Below are positions 1 through 5,657 of a stretch of DNA of 10,080 bases, piece after piece. Origin of the DNA: CAZFPT01 sp046541875 (GTDB lineage: Bacteria > Planctomycetota > Phycisphaerae > SM23-33); assembly GCA_046541875.1 (NCBI GenBank), contig JBKHCL010000109.1:1-10080 (forward strand), given 5' to 3'. The first letter of the stretch is position 1, and each line of letters begins with the position of its first letter. The position numbers and the translations under genes are program-made. A model generated the notes under the pieces. That model had not been told where the DNA came from and made no database searches. It saw only the letters and a list, made by a program, of their open reading frames with translations.

Positions 1-1
1 T

Positions 2-30
2 GTAGGGCCCGCAACTTGTTGCGGGCGGAA
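2..30. repeat. GTAG-headed palindromic repeat, copy 1 (REP-like)
   Basis: This 29-bp sequence recurs without a mismatch at 5551-5579. It starts with GTAG and runs straight into an inverted repeat (GCCCGCAAC, TT, GTTGCGGGC at 7-26), followed by GG. A GTAG tetranucleotide next to an imperfect palindrome is the known layout of REP elements associated with RAYT (IS200-like) transposases. No transposase lies in the window, so that assignment is an inference from layout. The first bases (TGTAGGGCC) appear again at 42-50 in front of a different inverted repeat. Confidence 0.7.
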
Positions 31-47
31 GGCCTCAAGCATGTAGG

Positions 48-148
48 GCCGGCGAACCACCGGGATCGAGCCCGGCGATTCATAATATGGAGATGCGGCT
101 TGTTCGCGTGAGGGCGTGGTATCCGGCGAACCGAGGTGGTTTGCCGGC
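48..148. repeat. Long inverted repeat with internal hairpin
   Basis: The 14-base arms at 48-61 (GCCGGCGAACCACC) and 135-148 (GGTGGTTTGCCGGC) are complementary except at one position. That position would be a G-U wobble in plus-strand RNA but a C-A mismatch in minus-strand RNA. Inside lies a smaller hairpin, CCGGG (60-64) with CCCGG (71-75), partly competing with the outer arm. TGTAGGGCC, the head of the REP-like repeat, overlaps the left arm. It may be a degenerate member of the same repeat family, the end of a lost mobile element, or part of a structured RNA. Confidence 0.5.
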
Positions 149-170
149 GGAACGACTGGATGCGTTCTAT

Positions 171-190
171 CCCCCACCTGACGGTGGGGG
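171..190. repeat. Perfect 8-bp hairpin (CCCCCACC / GGTGGGGG)
   Basis: CCCCCACC (171-178), a TGAC loop and GGTGGGGG (183-190) form a strong GC-rich hairpin, followed on the plus strand by CTTCTCTCC. The tail is pyrimidine-rich but has no run of T, so it is a poor intrinsic terminator. Hairpins of this kind also occur at the ends of IS200/IS605-type elements. No transposase, TnpB or left end is visible here, so I leave the role open. Confidence 0.55.
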
Positions 191-318
191 CTTCTCTCCG
201 CACGGCTGGGCTTTTTGGCGCGTATCTGATGATCCGTCTTGAGGTCCGACGGACCGATAGGCGGGGGCTTTCACGATACTCAGAGCCAATCGGATTGGTG
301 CCGGCTCGGCACACAGAA
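191..318. other. Noncoding stretch with three small inverted repeats
   Basis: No supported gene lies here. Three compact inverted repeats follow one another: GGTCC-GAC-GGACC (243-255), CCAATC-G-GATTGG (286-298) and GTGCCG-GCT-CGGCAC (298-312, sharing base 298 with the one before). They run up to the terminator at 319-349. Read on the plus strand this could be the 3' part of a structured transcript ending at that terminator. No plus-strand promoter stands out clearly, so the RNA is only a possibility. Confidence 0.35.
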
Positions 319-349
319 AAACCCCCGCGGTTGCGAGGCGCGGGGGTTT
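319..349 (-). terminator. Intrinsic terminator of the small-peptide gene, possibly bidirectional
   Basis: An 11-bp perfect stem (AAACCCCCGCG at 319-329, CGCGGGGGTTT at 339-349) has a 9-base loop. On the minus strand the stem is followed by a run of T (TTTTTCTG), the classic rho-independent layout. It lies 43 nt past the stop codon of the 29-codon gene at 393-482. On the plus strand the tail is TTTCGTT, weaker but possibly usable. Confidence 0.85.
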
Positions 350-392
350 CGTTCAGCTATTCCCAACAGGGAGAATGTTCAGGTCGCTCGCG

Positions 393-482
393 CTAGCACA
401 TGGCTGCGAAGCTCAGGATGATCAGAATCACCATCTTCACGCGATGTCGGAGCACGTCGTCATTCACTCGGATCGCCTCCAT
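393..482 (-). CDS. Small membrane peptide, 29 aa, function unknown
   Basis: ATG at 482 to TAG at 393 encodes 29 residues. The first half is polar and charged (MEAIRVNDDVLRHRVK). The second half is a short hydrophobic run (MVILIILSFAAMC) that ends the protein with a cysteine and could cross or dip into the inner membrane. Support comes from the expression signals: a perfect AAGGAGG ribosome binding site (490-496) 7 nt before the ATG, a TATAAT promoter about 30 nt upstream, and an intrinsic terminator 43 nt downstream. Together they make a self-contained single-gene unit. It is separated from the xylanase gene upstream by 150 nt. I do not recognise a family. It could be a small membrane protein that modifies a larger complex, a type I toxin-like peptide (no antisense RNA promoter was identified), or a leader peptide, though no larger gene follows before the terminator. 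Confidence 0.7.
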   Translation of the reverse strand: MEAIRVNDDVLRHRVKMVILIILSFAAMC

Positions 483-489
483 GGGCAAA

Positions 490-496
490 CCTCCTT
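490..496 (-). promoter_or_regulatory. Consensus ribosome binding site of the small peptide gene
   Basis: The minus strand reads AAGGAGG, then a 7-nt spacer, then ATG at 482. It is the strongest Shine-Dalgarno site noted in the window and the main reason for accepting so short a reading frame. Confidence 0.85.
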
Positions 497-513
497 CGTT
501 TGTGACGTACACC

Positions 514-542
514 ATTATACGGCAGATTCCCGAATCCGAAAA
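514..542 (-). promoter_or_regulatory. Promoter with spacer palindrome, upstream of small peptide gene
   Basis: The -10 box is a perfect TATAAT (519-514). At 17 nt upstream lies TTTTCG (542-537), a weak -35 match. The expected start of transcription is near 506, giving a leader of about 24 nt. The spacer holds an inverted repeat, GATTC-GG-GAATC (536-525). Its position between the two boxes would suit an operator for a repressor. A weak -35 with a perfect -10 also fits an activator-dependent or low-strength promoter. Confidence 0.65.
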
Positions 543-632
543 GGGGGTTTTTGATCTCGATACGTGCTGCAAGTGTTTCTATAAAAGGGGCTTATAAGAT
601 GTTAAACTGGGTAAGCGTCTCCGCCGGGATTT

Positions 633-2033
633 CTACGGCCGGGCCGGGTCGACAATCAGCGTGCGTCGGCCCGTCTGACCCTTCTCGATACCGAATCGCG
701 TGCCGGTCGGCTGGCCGGACTCCAGCGTGCGTCGGACGGTGTAATCGCCGAAGAACCCGCGGAAACGGACCACGCCGTCGGCGTCGGTGGTGAGCGACTC
801 GCGTGTCATCCACTCGTTGTTGATCAGTTCGTTCATCCGGTGATACAGCGGCGTAAGATCGTGGCCGCTGCTGCGATCATTCCGCCAGCGGATCGCGTTG
901 TTCATGATGCCCCAGAAGAAGAAGCTCTCGACGGCCGGGTGCCCGAACGCGACGGTGAGGAAGTTGCCGACGTATTCCGCCTGGAGCTGGTCGATCTGCT
1001 CCTGGGGCATGCCCGCCTCCTGCAGGTGTTTGGTGTGGGCCCAGAACTCGGTAATGTGCAGCGGCAGGCCGGCGGGCGCGAGGTGTTCGTACGCCTCGAT
1101 CTGCAGGGCATGGTCGCTCCAGCCGCCGGTGTGGGATTGCAGGCCGATGACGTCGGGCAGGGCCCCGCGCGCATCCAGCGCGTCGATGAGTTCCAGGAAC
1201 CGCTCTCGCTGGAATCGACTGGTGACGCGGGTCCCGTCGGGCGTCGTGGGTGCGTCGGCCTTATCGCGATCGGTCAGGCCGTAATCGTTGACGGTGTAGA
1301 GCGCGTCGGGGTCTTCCTCTCGCGCCCAACCCAGCACCGGCGCGATGTACTCAGCCAAATCGTCGGCCGACTCGATGTGAGGCCAGTGGCGGTTGTCGAG
1401 GTTCTTGAAGGCCGGCTCCCAGAGGGCTTCGTTGACGATGTCCCAGACGGTCACCTTTCCGCGGGCGCCGGCGACCAGGTTCCGCACGCGGACCTCGGCG
1501 AACTTCATGCGCGTTTCGTGATCGTACTTCATGACCCAGTCGGGCACGCACTTGGGGATGGACCAGAACAGCGGATGCCCCTTCACCGTAAGCCCTTCGC
1601 CGGCGGCCCAGTCGACGCAGGCGTGGAAGTACTCGTATTGCGGCTCGCCCTGGAGGTCCTCGCTTTTGGGCCCGTCGTTGCGGGTTCGTTCGGTCCAGTA
1701 GCACAGGGCGGTGGCGGAGTTGAGCAGGTCGGCGAAACGGCGTTTGTAGTATCGCCAGCGGTCGTGATGGGCCTGGTCGGTGCGGTAGGCGCGGTCGAGG
1801 TTCCAGAGCTGGTCGCCAAAGCAGAACGCCTGTCGCTTCTGGATGACGTCGACAGGCGTCTGGGCCAGGGGCGATCCGTCCCTGCGCACCAGCCGCAGTT
1901 CGACGTCCGTCTTGCGAATGCGTTCGATGCCGGCTCGCGCGTCGCGCAGAATGTCGTCGTGATCGTTGGGGTTGTACACTTCGGCGGAGTCCATCGCTCG
2001 CCATTCTTCTCCGCCGGCTCCGATGCGTGCCAT
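633..2033 (-). CDS. GH10 family endo-1,4-beta-xylanase-like glycoside hydrolase
   Basis: 466 residues with a GH10 (beta/alpha)8 barrel over about residues 65-400. Family GH10 cleaves beta-1,4-xylan and related chains with retention of configuration. The acid/base motif WDIVNEALWE gives Glu202 and LHITEF gives the nucleophile Glu329. KGHPLFW (151-157) and FFFWGIMNNAIRWR (371-384) line the usual sugar site. An N-terminal beta region (about 40-70) precedes the barrel, and a short beta-rich tail (about 415-465) follows it. There is no signal peptide or membrane segment from this ATG or from the alternative ATG at 1994 (codon 14, preceded by GGAGAAG), so the enzyme looks cytoplasmic. That suggests action on imported oligosaccharides. 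The chosen ATG has AAAGGA about 11 nt upstream. It begins 52 nt after argJ ends and is probably co-transcribed. The exact substrate cannot be read from sequence. Confidence 0.92.
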   Translation of the reverse strand: MARIGAGGEEWRAMDSAEVYNPNDHDDILRDARAGIERIRKTDVELRLVRRDGSPLAQTPVDVIQKRQAFCFGDQLWNLDRAYRTDQAHHDRWRYYKRRFADLLNSATALCYWTERTRNDGPKSEDLQGEPQYEYFHACVDWAAGEGLTVKGHPLFWSIPKCVPDWVMKYDHETRMKFAEVRVRNLVAGARGKVTVWDIVNEALWEPAFKNLDNRHWPHIESADDLAEYIAPVLGWAREEDPDALYTVNDYGLTDRDKADAPTTPDGTRVTSRFQRERFLELIDALDARGALPDVIGLQSHTGGWSDHALQIEAYEHLAPAGLPLHITEFWAHTKHLQEAGMPQEQIDQLQAEYVGNFLTVAFGHPAVESFFFWGIMNNAIRWRNDRSSGHDLTPLYHRMNELINNEWMTRESLTTDADGVVRFRGFFGDYTVRRTLESGQPTGTRFGIEKGQTGRRTLIVDPARP

Positions 2034-2085
2034 GGGTAAATGCGTCCTTTCGGTTCGGGCTGTGCCCGGGGTCTGAGGGTGCCTG

Positions 2086-3291
2086 TCAGGTGTGGTAGTC
2101 GGCGTTGATGGCGATGTACTCGCGCGTCAGGTCGCAGGTCAGGGCGGTGTATTCGCCGGTGCCCAGCCCCAGATCGCATTCGATCGTCAACACGTCGGTG
2201 GTCATCTTCTTGGTGAGTTCGTCGGGGTCGAAGCGTCGGCCGACGCCTTTGGAGAAGACGGTGACGCCGGCGAGTTTCACCCGCAGTCGATCGGGGTTCA
2301 CCTTGGCGGCCGACTTGCCCAGCGCCATCACGATGCGTCCCCAGTTGGGGTCGCAGCCATGGGCGGCCGTCTTTACCAGCGGCGAGTCGGCGACGCTCTT
2401 GGCGGCGAGTTTCGCGTCCTTCGCTGACCGCGCGTTGCGCACCCGCACCTCGATGACGCGCGTGGCGCCCTCGCCGTCGGCGGCGATCTGCCACGCCAGC
2501 GATTTGCACACTTCGCGCAGGGCACGGACGAACGCGAGGAAGTCTTTGGACCGCGCGGTGAGAGGCTTGTTGCCCGCCGCCCCCGACGCCAGCACCGCGA
2601 CGGTATCGGACGTGGATGTGTCGGTATCGACGGTGACGGCGTTGAACGTTTCGTCGACCGCGGACGCGAGCGCCTTGTGCAGGGCGGCCGGCGTGATGGC
2701 GACGTCCGTGGTGATCGCGCCGATCATCGTCGCCAGGGACGGGGCGATCATCCCCGAGCCCTTGCAGATGCCCGCGACGGTGGCCTGCTTTCCGCCGACG
2801 GTGACCTGTTCGACGGCCGACTTGGGCTGGAGGTCGGTGGTGAGAATCGCCCGGGCGACGGCGTCGTCGTGGCCGGTGTCCAGTTGCCCGCAGGCGTCGT
2901 CGATGCCCGAGCGGATCTTGTCCATCGGCAGACGTCGGCCGATCACGCCGGTGGAGGCGACCAGGATCTGCCCGGCCTCTGCGCCGATGCCCTTGGCCGT
3001 CCGGTCGGCCATGGTGCGGGCGTCTTTGAGCCCGGCCTTGCCCGTGCAGACGTTGGAGCAGCCGGCGTTGATGACCATTCCCCGGGCCTTGCCTCGCCCG
3101 TCGGGGAGCATCTGTCGACACCACAGCACCGGCGCGCCGACGACCTGGTTGGTCGTCAACACGACCGCTGCCGACGCGACCCGATCGCAGGCGATGACGG
3201 CGAGGTCCTCGGTGTCGGCCTGCTTGACTCCGCAGCGAACCCCGGCGGCAGTGAAACCGGCCGGTAGCGTGATGTGTTGATTGCTGGGCAT
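2086..3291 (-). CDS. argJ: ArgJ, bifunctional glutamate N-acetyltransferase / amino-acid acetyltransferase
   Basis: 401 residues, normal length for ArgJ. The enzyme moves the acetyl group from N-acetylornithine to glutamate, and in bifunctional forms also makes N-acetylglutamate from acetyl-CoA, closing the cyclic arginine pathway in the cytoplasm. ArgJ is made as a precursor that cuts itself before a threonine, which becomes the nucleophile of the beta chain. Here the site is KGSGMIAPSLATMIG, cleaved between Ala187 and Thr188. Other family landmarks are STGVIGRRLPMDKI (113-126), DTDTSTSDTV, CDPNWGRI and the C-terminal INADYHT. The oxyanion-hole region reads NAGCSNVCTG where many ArgJ have NSGNANACTG, a modest variant. 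The ATG is not preceded by a recognisable ribosome binding site. The gene starts 40 nt after the DUF5615 gene and is followed 52 nt later by the GH10 gene. No other arg gene is in the window. Whether it is mono- or bifunctional is not decided by sequence. Confidence 0.96.
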   Translation of the reverse strand: MPSNQHITLPAGFTAAGVRCGVKQADTEDLAVIACDRVASAAVVLTTNQVVGAPVLWCRQMLPDGRGKARGMVINAGCSNVCTGKAGLKDARTMADRTAKGIGAEAGQILVASTGVIGRRLPMDKIRSGIDDACGQLDTGHDDAVARAILTTDLQPKSAVEQVTVGGKQATVAGICKGSGMIAPSLATMIGAITTDVAITPAALHKALASAVDETFNAVTVDTDTSTSDTVAVLASGAAGNKPLTARSKDFLAFVRALREVCKSLAWQIAADGEGATRVIEVRVRNARSAKDAKLAAKSVADSPLVKTAAHGCDPNWGRIVMALGKSAAKVNPDRLRVKLAGVTVFSKGVGRRFDPDELTKKMTTDVLTIECDLGLGTGEYTALTCDLTREYIAINADYHT

Positions 3292-3299
3292 GATTGAGA

Positions 3300-3328
3300 A
3301 GTATTGTCAGGTTGGGGTTTACTGTTGC
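3300..3328 (-). promoter_or_regulatory. Possible argJ promoter giving a leaderless mRNA
   Basis: AATACT (3305-3300) sits 8 nt before the argJ ATG, with GCAACA (3328-3323) 17 nt further upstream. Matches to consensus are 4 of 6 and 3 of 6. If used, transcription would start at or next to the ATG. That would agree with the missing Shine-Dalgarno site. The match is weak, and read-through from the toxin-antitoxin pair is the alternative. Confidence 0.25.
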
Positions 3329-3331
3329 TCG

Positions 3332-3700
3332 CTAGTTGTCTACAGGAAGGAGACGTACTCGAATCTGCCTTGTGTCCACCGACACGAGTGCGCCTTTCTG
3401 CAACTCATCTCTGCACTGTTCGACCACACGGGCGATGAGATCCGCCACTTGAGGGCCTTTCATCCCCTCGATCCGTATCCGAAGGACCGATGGGCCAGTT
3501 TTTCCACTCAAAGCGAGAATGGCATGAAAGTCAGAATCCAGGGTGACGATCGCTCGATGCTCCCTGAGGCTGTACTCGATGAGTTCGGTATCAGCGCTGC
3601 AGGCCAGTCCGACGTCGCCTGCATGGAAGGTGTCATATCCCATCCCTGACAGGAGTTTTGCTGCAGTTCTCGGGAGTCCTTGGTCAAGAAGCAGCTTCAC
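3332..3700 (-). CDS. DUF5615 family PIN-like protein, putative toxin
   Basis: 122 residues. The protein matches the DUF5615 / PIN-like pattern: an N-terminal LLLDQGLP with Asp6, an Asp in AGDVGL (Asp29), and TLDSDF (Asp55, Asp57) at the end of a beta strand, as in PIN nucleases that hold metal with clustered acidic residues. RNase activity is an inference from the fold family. The start is GTG at 3700, overlapping the TGA of the DUF433 gene as GTGA, with GAGGG a few bases upstream. This overlap implies translational coupling, with the antitoxin made first. DUF433 with DUF5615 is a recurrent pairing in bacterial genomes and is usually read as a toxin-antitoxin module. The gene ends 40 nt before argJ. 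All expected acidic positions are present, so it looks intact. Confidence 0.82.
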   Translation of the reverse strand: MKLLLDQGLPRTAAKLLSGMGYDTFHAGDVGLACSADTELIEYSLREHRAIVTLDSDFHAILALSGKTGPSVLRIRIEGMKGPQVADLIARVVEQCRDELQKGALVSVDTRQIRVRLLPVDN

Positions 3701-3924
3701 GAAGCCCTCAGCGGAATGACTCGGTCATCGGTGCATGCCGCGGCGAACTCCAGAGCTTGGCGGATATCTTCTTCCTCCAACTCGGGATACTCGTGCCGAA
3801 GCTCCTGGCGGTCAGGATACAACGCCACCGCTTCGACCACACGTCGCACCGTCAGACGAAGGTCGCGTATGCAAGGTTGGCCGTTCATGCGGGCCGGGTC
3901 TCGAGTGATGCGATCAAACGCCAT
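3697..3924 (-). CDS. DUF433 family protein, putative antitoxin
   Basis: 75 residues, the usual size for DUF433. The hallmark pattern is clear: FDRITRDPARMNGQPCIRD, then LTVRRVVEAVA and a YPELEEEDIRQALEFAA segment near the C-terminus. The family has a small winged helix-turn-helix-like fold. It is taken to be the antitoxin and DNA-binding partner of PIN-like DUF5615 proteins, such as the one encoded directly downstream with a 4-nt overlap. One variation is RDLRLTV where RGTRITV is common, so the usual glycine is replaced. The ATG at 3924 has AAAGGA 7-8 nt upstream, and a TATACT box lies about 20 nt upstream, so the pair probably has its own promoter. Autoregulation would be typical, but no clear operator was seen. 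Confidence 0.85.
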   Translation of the reverse strand: MAFDRITRDPARMNGQPCIRDLRLTVRRVVEAVALYPDRQELRHEYPELEEEDIRQALEFAAACTDDRVIPLRAS

Positions 3925-3945
3925 GGCTGTGTCCTTTCATGGGAC

Positions 3946-3974
3946 AGTATACCACGTCCAGTTCAGCTCGCCAG
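3946..3974 (-). promoter_or_regulatory. Promoter candidate for the DUF433/DUF5615 pair
   Basis: TATACT (3951-3946) matches the -10 consensus at 5 of 6 positions. CTGGCG (3974-3969) lies 17 nt upstream as a weak -35, inside the end of the aminotransferase gene. Expected transcription starts near 3939, leaving a leader of about 15 nt that contains the AAAGGA site. Confidence 0.5.
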
Positions 3975-5261
3975 ATAGCTTCGCACGGCGTCGCCGAGGG
4001 TCTGGTAGGTCCAGCGGCGTTTTTCGTCGTCGGTTTCCAGCAGGGTCATGCGGAATCCGTCGCGTTTGCAGTAGAACCCGCTGAGCGGGACCACGCAGAT
4101 GCCCGTCGCGCCCATCAGGTAGTACACGAAGCGGGCGTCGTGGGGCGCCCCCTCCACCAGCGTCTCGACCATGTGGCGGATATCGTCGTTCTCGATGGGC
4201 AGGGTCTGGCGGTTGTTGAGCACGCCGTCCTCGAACATCAGCGTATAGTACAGCGCCCCGCCGGGGATGTTCGCGACGGTTCCATCGATTCCGCCCAGCG
4301 CCGCCTGCGCCTCGTCGGCCCGACCTTTCAGCATGGCGGCCCGGTGGCGCAGGTGCCCGATGTACCGCTCGTCGCCCATGATCCGCGGGACGGCCATCTG
4401 TGGAGCCGTCGTCGAGCACACCTCCAGCCGCTTGGCAGCCAGCAGCGAGTTGACGTAGCGCTGGAACATCTCGTCGCGGTGGCTGTTGAGCACTTCCAGC
4501 CACGCGCACCGCGAGCCCGGCCAGGGGACCTCCTTGCTGAGACCTCGCATGACGATCGCGCAGACATCGCCGATGATCTCCGAGAGGTGCATCGCCTCGT
4601 CCTGATCGAACACCACGTGGGCGTAAATTTCGTCGCAGATCAGGAACAAATCGTTCTGCCGTGCGATCTCGACGATGCCCTCGAGAATCTCCCGGGGATA
4701 CACCGCCCCGGTGGGGTTGTCGGGGTTGATCAGCAAAATCCCGGCGATCGAATCGTTGTACTTCACCTTCAGGCGGATGTCGTCCAGGTCGGGCATCCAG
4801 CCGTTGTAGGGGTCCAGTTCATAGGTGAGATGCTCGTATCCGCTGTGGGCGCCCTCGGCCGAGCTGTGGGTGCTGTAGGCGGGGGTTGGTCCGAGAATGC
4901 GGGCCTCCCGCCGCAGGAAGCCATAGACTTTGCTCACCGCGTCGCCGACGCCGTTGAAAAACATGATGTCCGTGGGCGTCACCTGCGCGCCGCCGCGTTT
5001 GTTCACCTCGGCCGCCAACCATTCGCGCGTTTCCGGCACGCCGGCGGTGTTGCAGTATCCCCACGAAGCGTCCTGTTCCATGACGTCGTGAACGATGTCC
5101 TTGATCCAGGGAACCACCTGCTCGCCCTTCTGGATCGGGTCGCCGATGTTCTCCCAGGTGATGTCCAGTCCATGGTCGCGGAAACGGTGCGCGAGTTCGA
5201 CGATCTCGCGGATCGCATAGGTCAAGCTGCCCGCGCCCCAGTGGACGATGTTCCTGCGCAT
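3963..5261 (-). CDS. PLP-dependent aminotransferase, class I/II fold
   Basis: 432 residues of fold-type I aminotransferase, transferring an amino group between an amino acid and a 2-oxo acid with pyridoxal phosphate. Visible landmarks are the small-domain glycine-rich WGYCNTAG (67-74), NPDNPTG with Asn182, LICDEIYAHVVF with Asp210 and Tyr213, the Schiff-base lysine Lys243 in GLSKEVPWPGSR, phosphate-binding Arg251, and Arg404 in GFRMTLLE, which should bind the substrate carboxylate. There is no signal peptide, so it is cytoplasmic. The reading frame stays open to 5414, but the start at 5261 is preferred. It has a GAGAG site about 6 nt upstream, the protein begins to look like the family only here, and a TTGCAA-17-CATAAT promoter lies inside the extension. 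The substrate is unknown. The nearby argJ does not make it ArgD, which belongs to a different aminotransferase class. The gene is a separate unit from the DUF2617-like gene upstream. Confidence 0.9.
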   Translation of the reverse strand: MRRNIVHWGAGSLTYAIREIVELAHRFRDHGLDITWENIGDPIQKGEQVVPWIKDIVHDVMEQDASWGYCNTAGVPETREWLAAEVNKRGGAQVTPTDIMFFNGVGDAVSKVYGFLRREARILGPTPAYSTHSSAEGAHSGYEHLTYELDPYNGWMPDLDDIRLKVKYNDSIAGILLINPDNPTGAVYPREILEGIVEIARQNDLFLICDEIYAHVVFDQDEAMHLSEIIGDVCAIVMRGLSKEVPWPGSRCAWLEVLNSHRDEMFQRYVNSLLAAKRLEVCSTTAPQMAVPRIMGDERYIGHLRHRAAMLKGRADEAQAALGGIDGTVANIPGGALYYTLMFEDGVLNNRQTLPIENDDIRHMVETLVEGAPHDARFVYYLMGATGICVVPLSGFYCKRDGFRMTLLETDDEKRRWTYQTLGDAVRSYLAS

Positions 5262-5325
5262 GATGCTCTCTGCCTTTCCCGGTATCCTCAGGGCCGCCCG
5301 CCTCATGCGAGCAAGGCCAGTGCGA

Positions 5326-5354
5326 ATTATGCCCGGATAGCTGCAGGCTTGCAA
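5326..5354 (-). promoter_or_regulatory. Promoter of the aminotransferase gene
   Basis: TTGCAA (5354-5349), a 17-nt spacer and CATAAT (5331-5326) match the sigma-70 consensus at 4 of 6 and 5 of 6 positions with ideal spacing. Expected transcription starts near 5319, giving a leader of about 58 nt before the ATG at 5261. Confidence 0.65.
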
Positions 5355-5550
5355 GAGATGCGATCGGCGATCGCGAATGTTGGCGAGATGATGTTGAGGC
5401 AGTCCATCAAACAACCGCTCTGCCTCCGAGAGAGGTCGGCCGGGAGGGCTTGCCGGGGGAAATGACTGCGTGTCATAGGCTTCCAGCGCATGTACAGAAG
5501 GCCCCTTCGATTTCGCTCAGGATTTCCAACTGGAAGGGCGTGCTACAACC

Positions 5551-5579
5551 GTAGGGCCCGCAACTTGTTGCGGGCGGAA
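5551..5579. repeat. GTAG-headed palindromic repeat, copy 2 (REP-like)
   Basis: This is an exact 29-bp match to 2-30 in the same orientation, with the palindrome at 5556-5575. It lies between the convergently unrelated ends of noncoding space, 79 nt downstream of the DUF2617-like gene's stop, where REP elements are usually found. Two identical copies within 5.6 kb suggest many copies across the genome. Confidence 0.75.
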
Positions 5580-5657
5580 TGATTACGGGACCTCAAGACG
5601 GGGCGTCAGTGGTCCTCCGAACCCATCGCCCGAGATGCCCAGGCCACAGGGACTCTC

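Larger units (their letters stand above)
5262..5657. other. 396-nt intergenic region: promoter and palindromic repeat
   Basis: No gene is supported. It holds the aminotransferase promoter (5326-5354) and the second copy of the GTAG palindromic repeat (5551-5579). There are also small inverted repeats at 5462-5476 (ATGAC/GTCAT) and 5524-5535 (TTCCA/TGGAA), and CTAC-AACC-GTAG (5543-5554) where the repeat begins. I saw no terminator with a T run after the DUF2617-like gene. The hairpin of the repeat could serve that role. Confidence 0.6.

Noticed and set aside
171..190. CCCCCACC/GGTGGGGG hairpin as evidence of a CRISPR array
   Set aside because: The hairpin is single; no regularly spaced direct repeats or cas genes are present in the window.
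551..813. Short overlapping open frames on both strands around 551-813
   Set aside because: They overlap the 3' end of the GH10 gene, are Arg/Pro-rich and lack ribosome binding sites. The GH10 frame explains the coding signal.
840..2039. Open frame of about 400 codons on the plus strand opposite the GH10 gene
   Set aside because: It lies wholly antisense to a clear GH10 gene, and its translation is low-complexity with no family motif. Such shadow frames are expected in high-GC DNA.
2056..2068. CGGGC-TGT-GCCCG hairpin between argJ and the GH10 gene
   Set aside because: The stem is only 5 bp and no T run follows on the minus strand, so it is unlikely to terminate transcription between the two genes.
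1583..3124. Open frame of about 510 codons on the minus strand across argJ and the GH10 gene in another frame
   Set aside because: It overlaps two well-supported genes in the same direction, and its translation is Arg/Gly/His-rich shadow sequence.
2105..3280. Open frame of about 390 codons on the plus strand opposite argJ
   Set aside because: The minus strand encodes an unmistakable full-length ArgJ. The plus-strand translation is rich in Ser, Ala, Thr and Arg without motifs.
5262..5414. 51-codon N-terminal extension of the aminotransferase
   Set aside because: It contains a good promoter, adds sequence foreign to the family, and a better start with a nearby ribosome binding site exists at 5261.
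3939..5465. Open frame of about 500 codons on the plus strand opposite the aminotransferase
   Set aside because: The aminotransferase on the other strand keeps its cofactor and substrate-binding residues. This frame is a His/Val/Asp-rich shadow with no recognisable domain.
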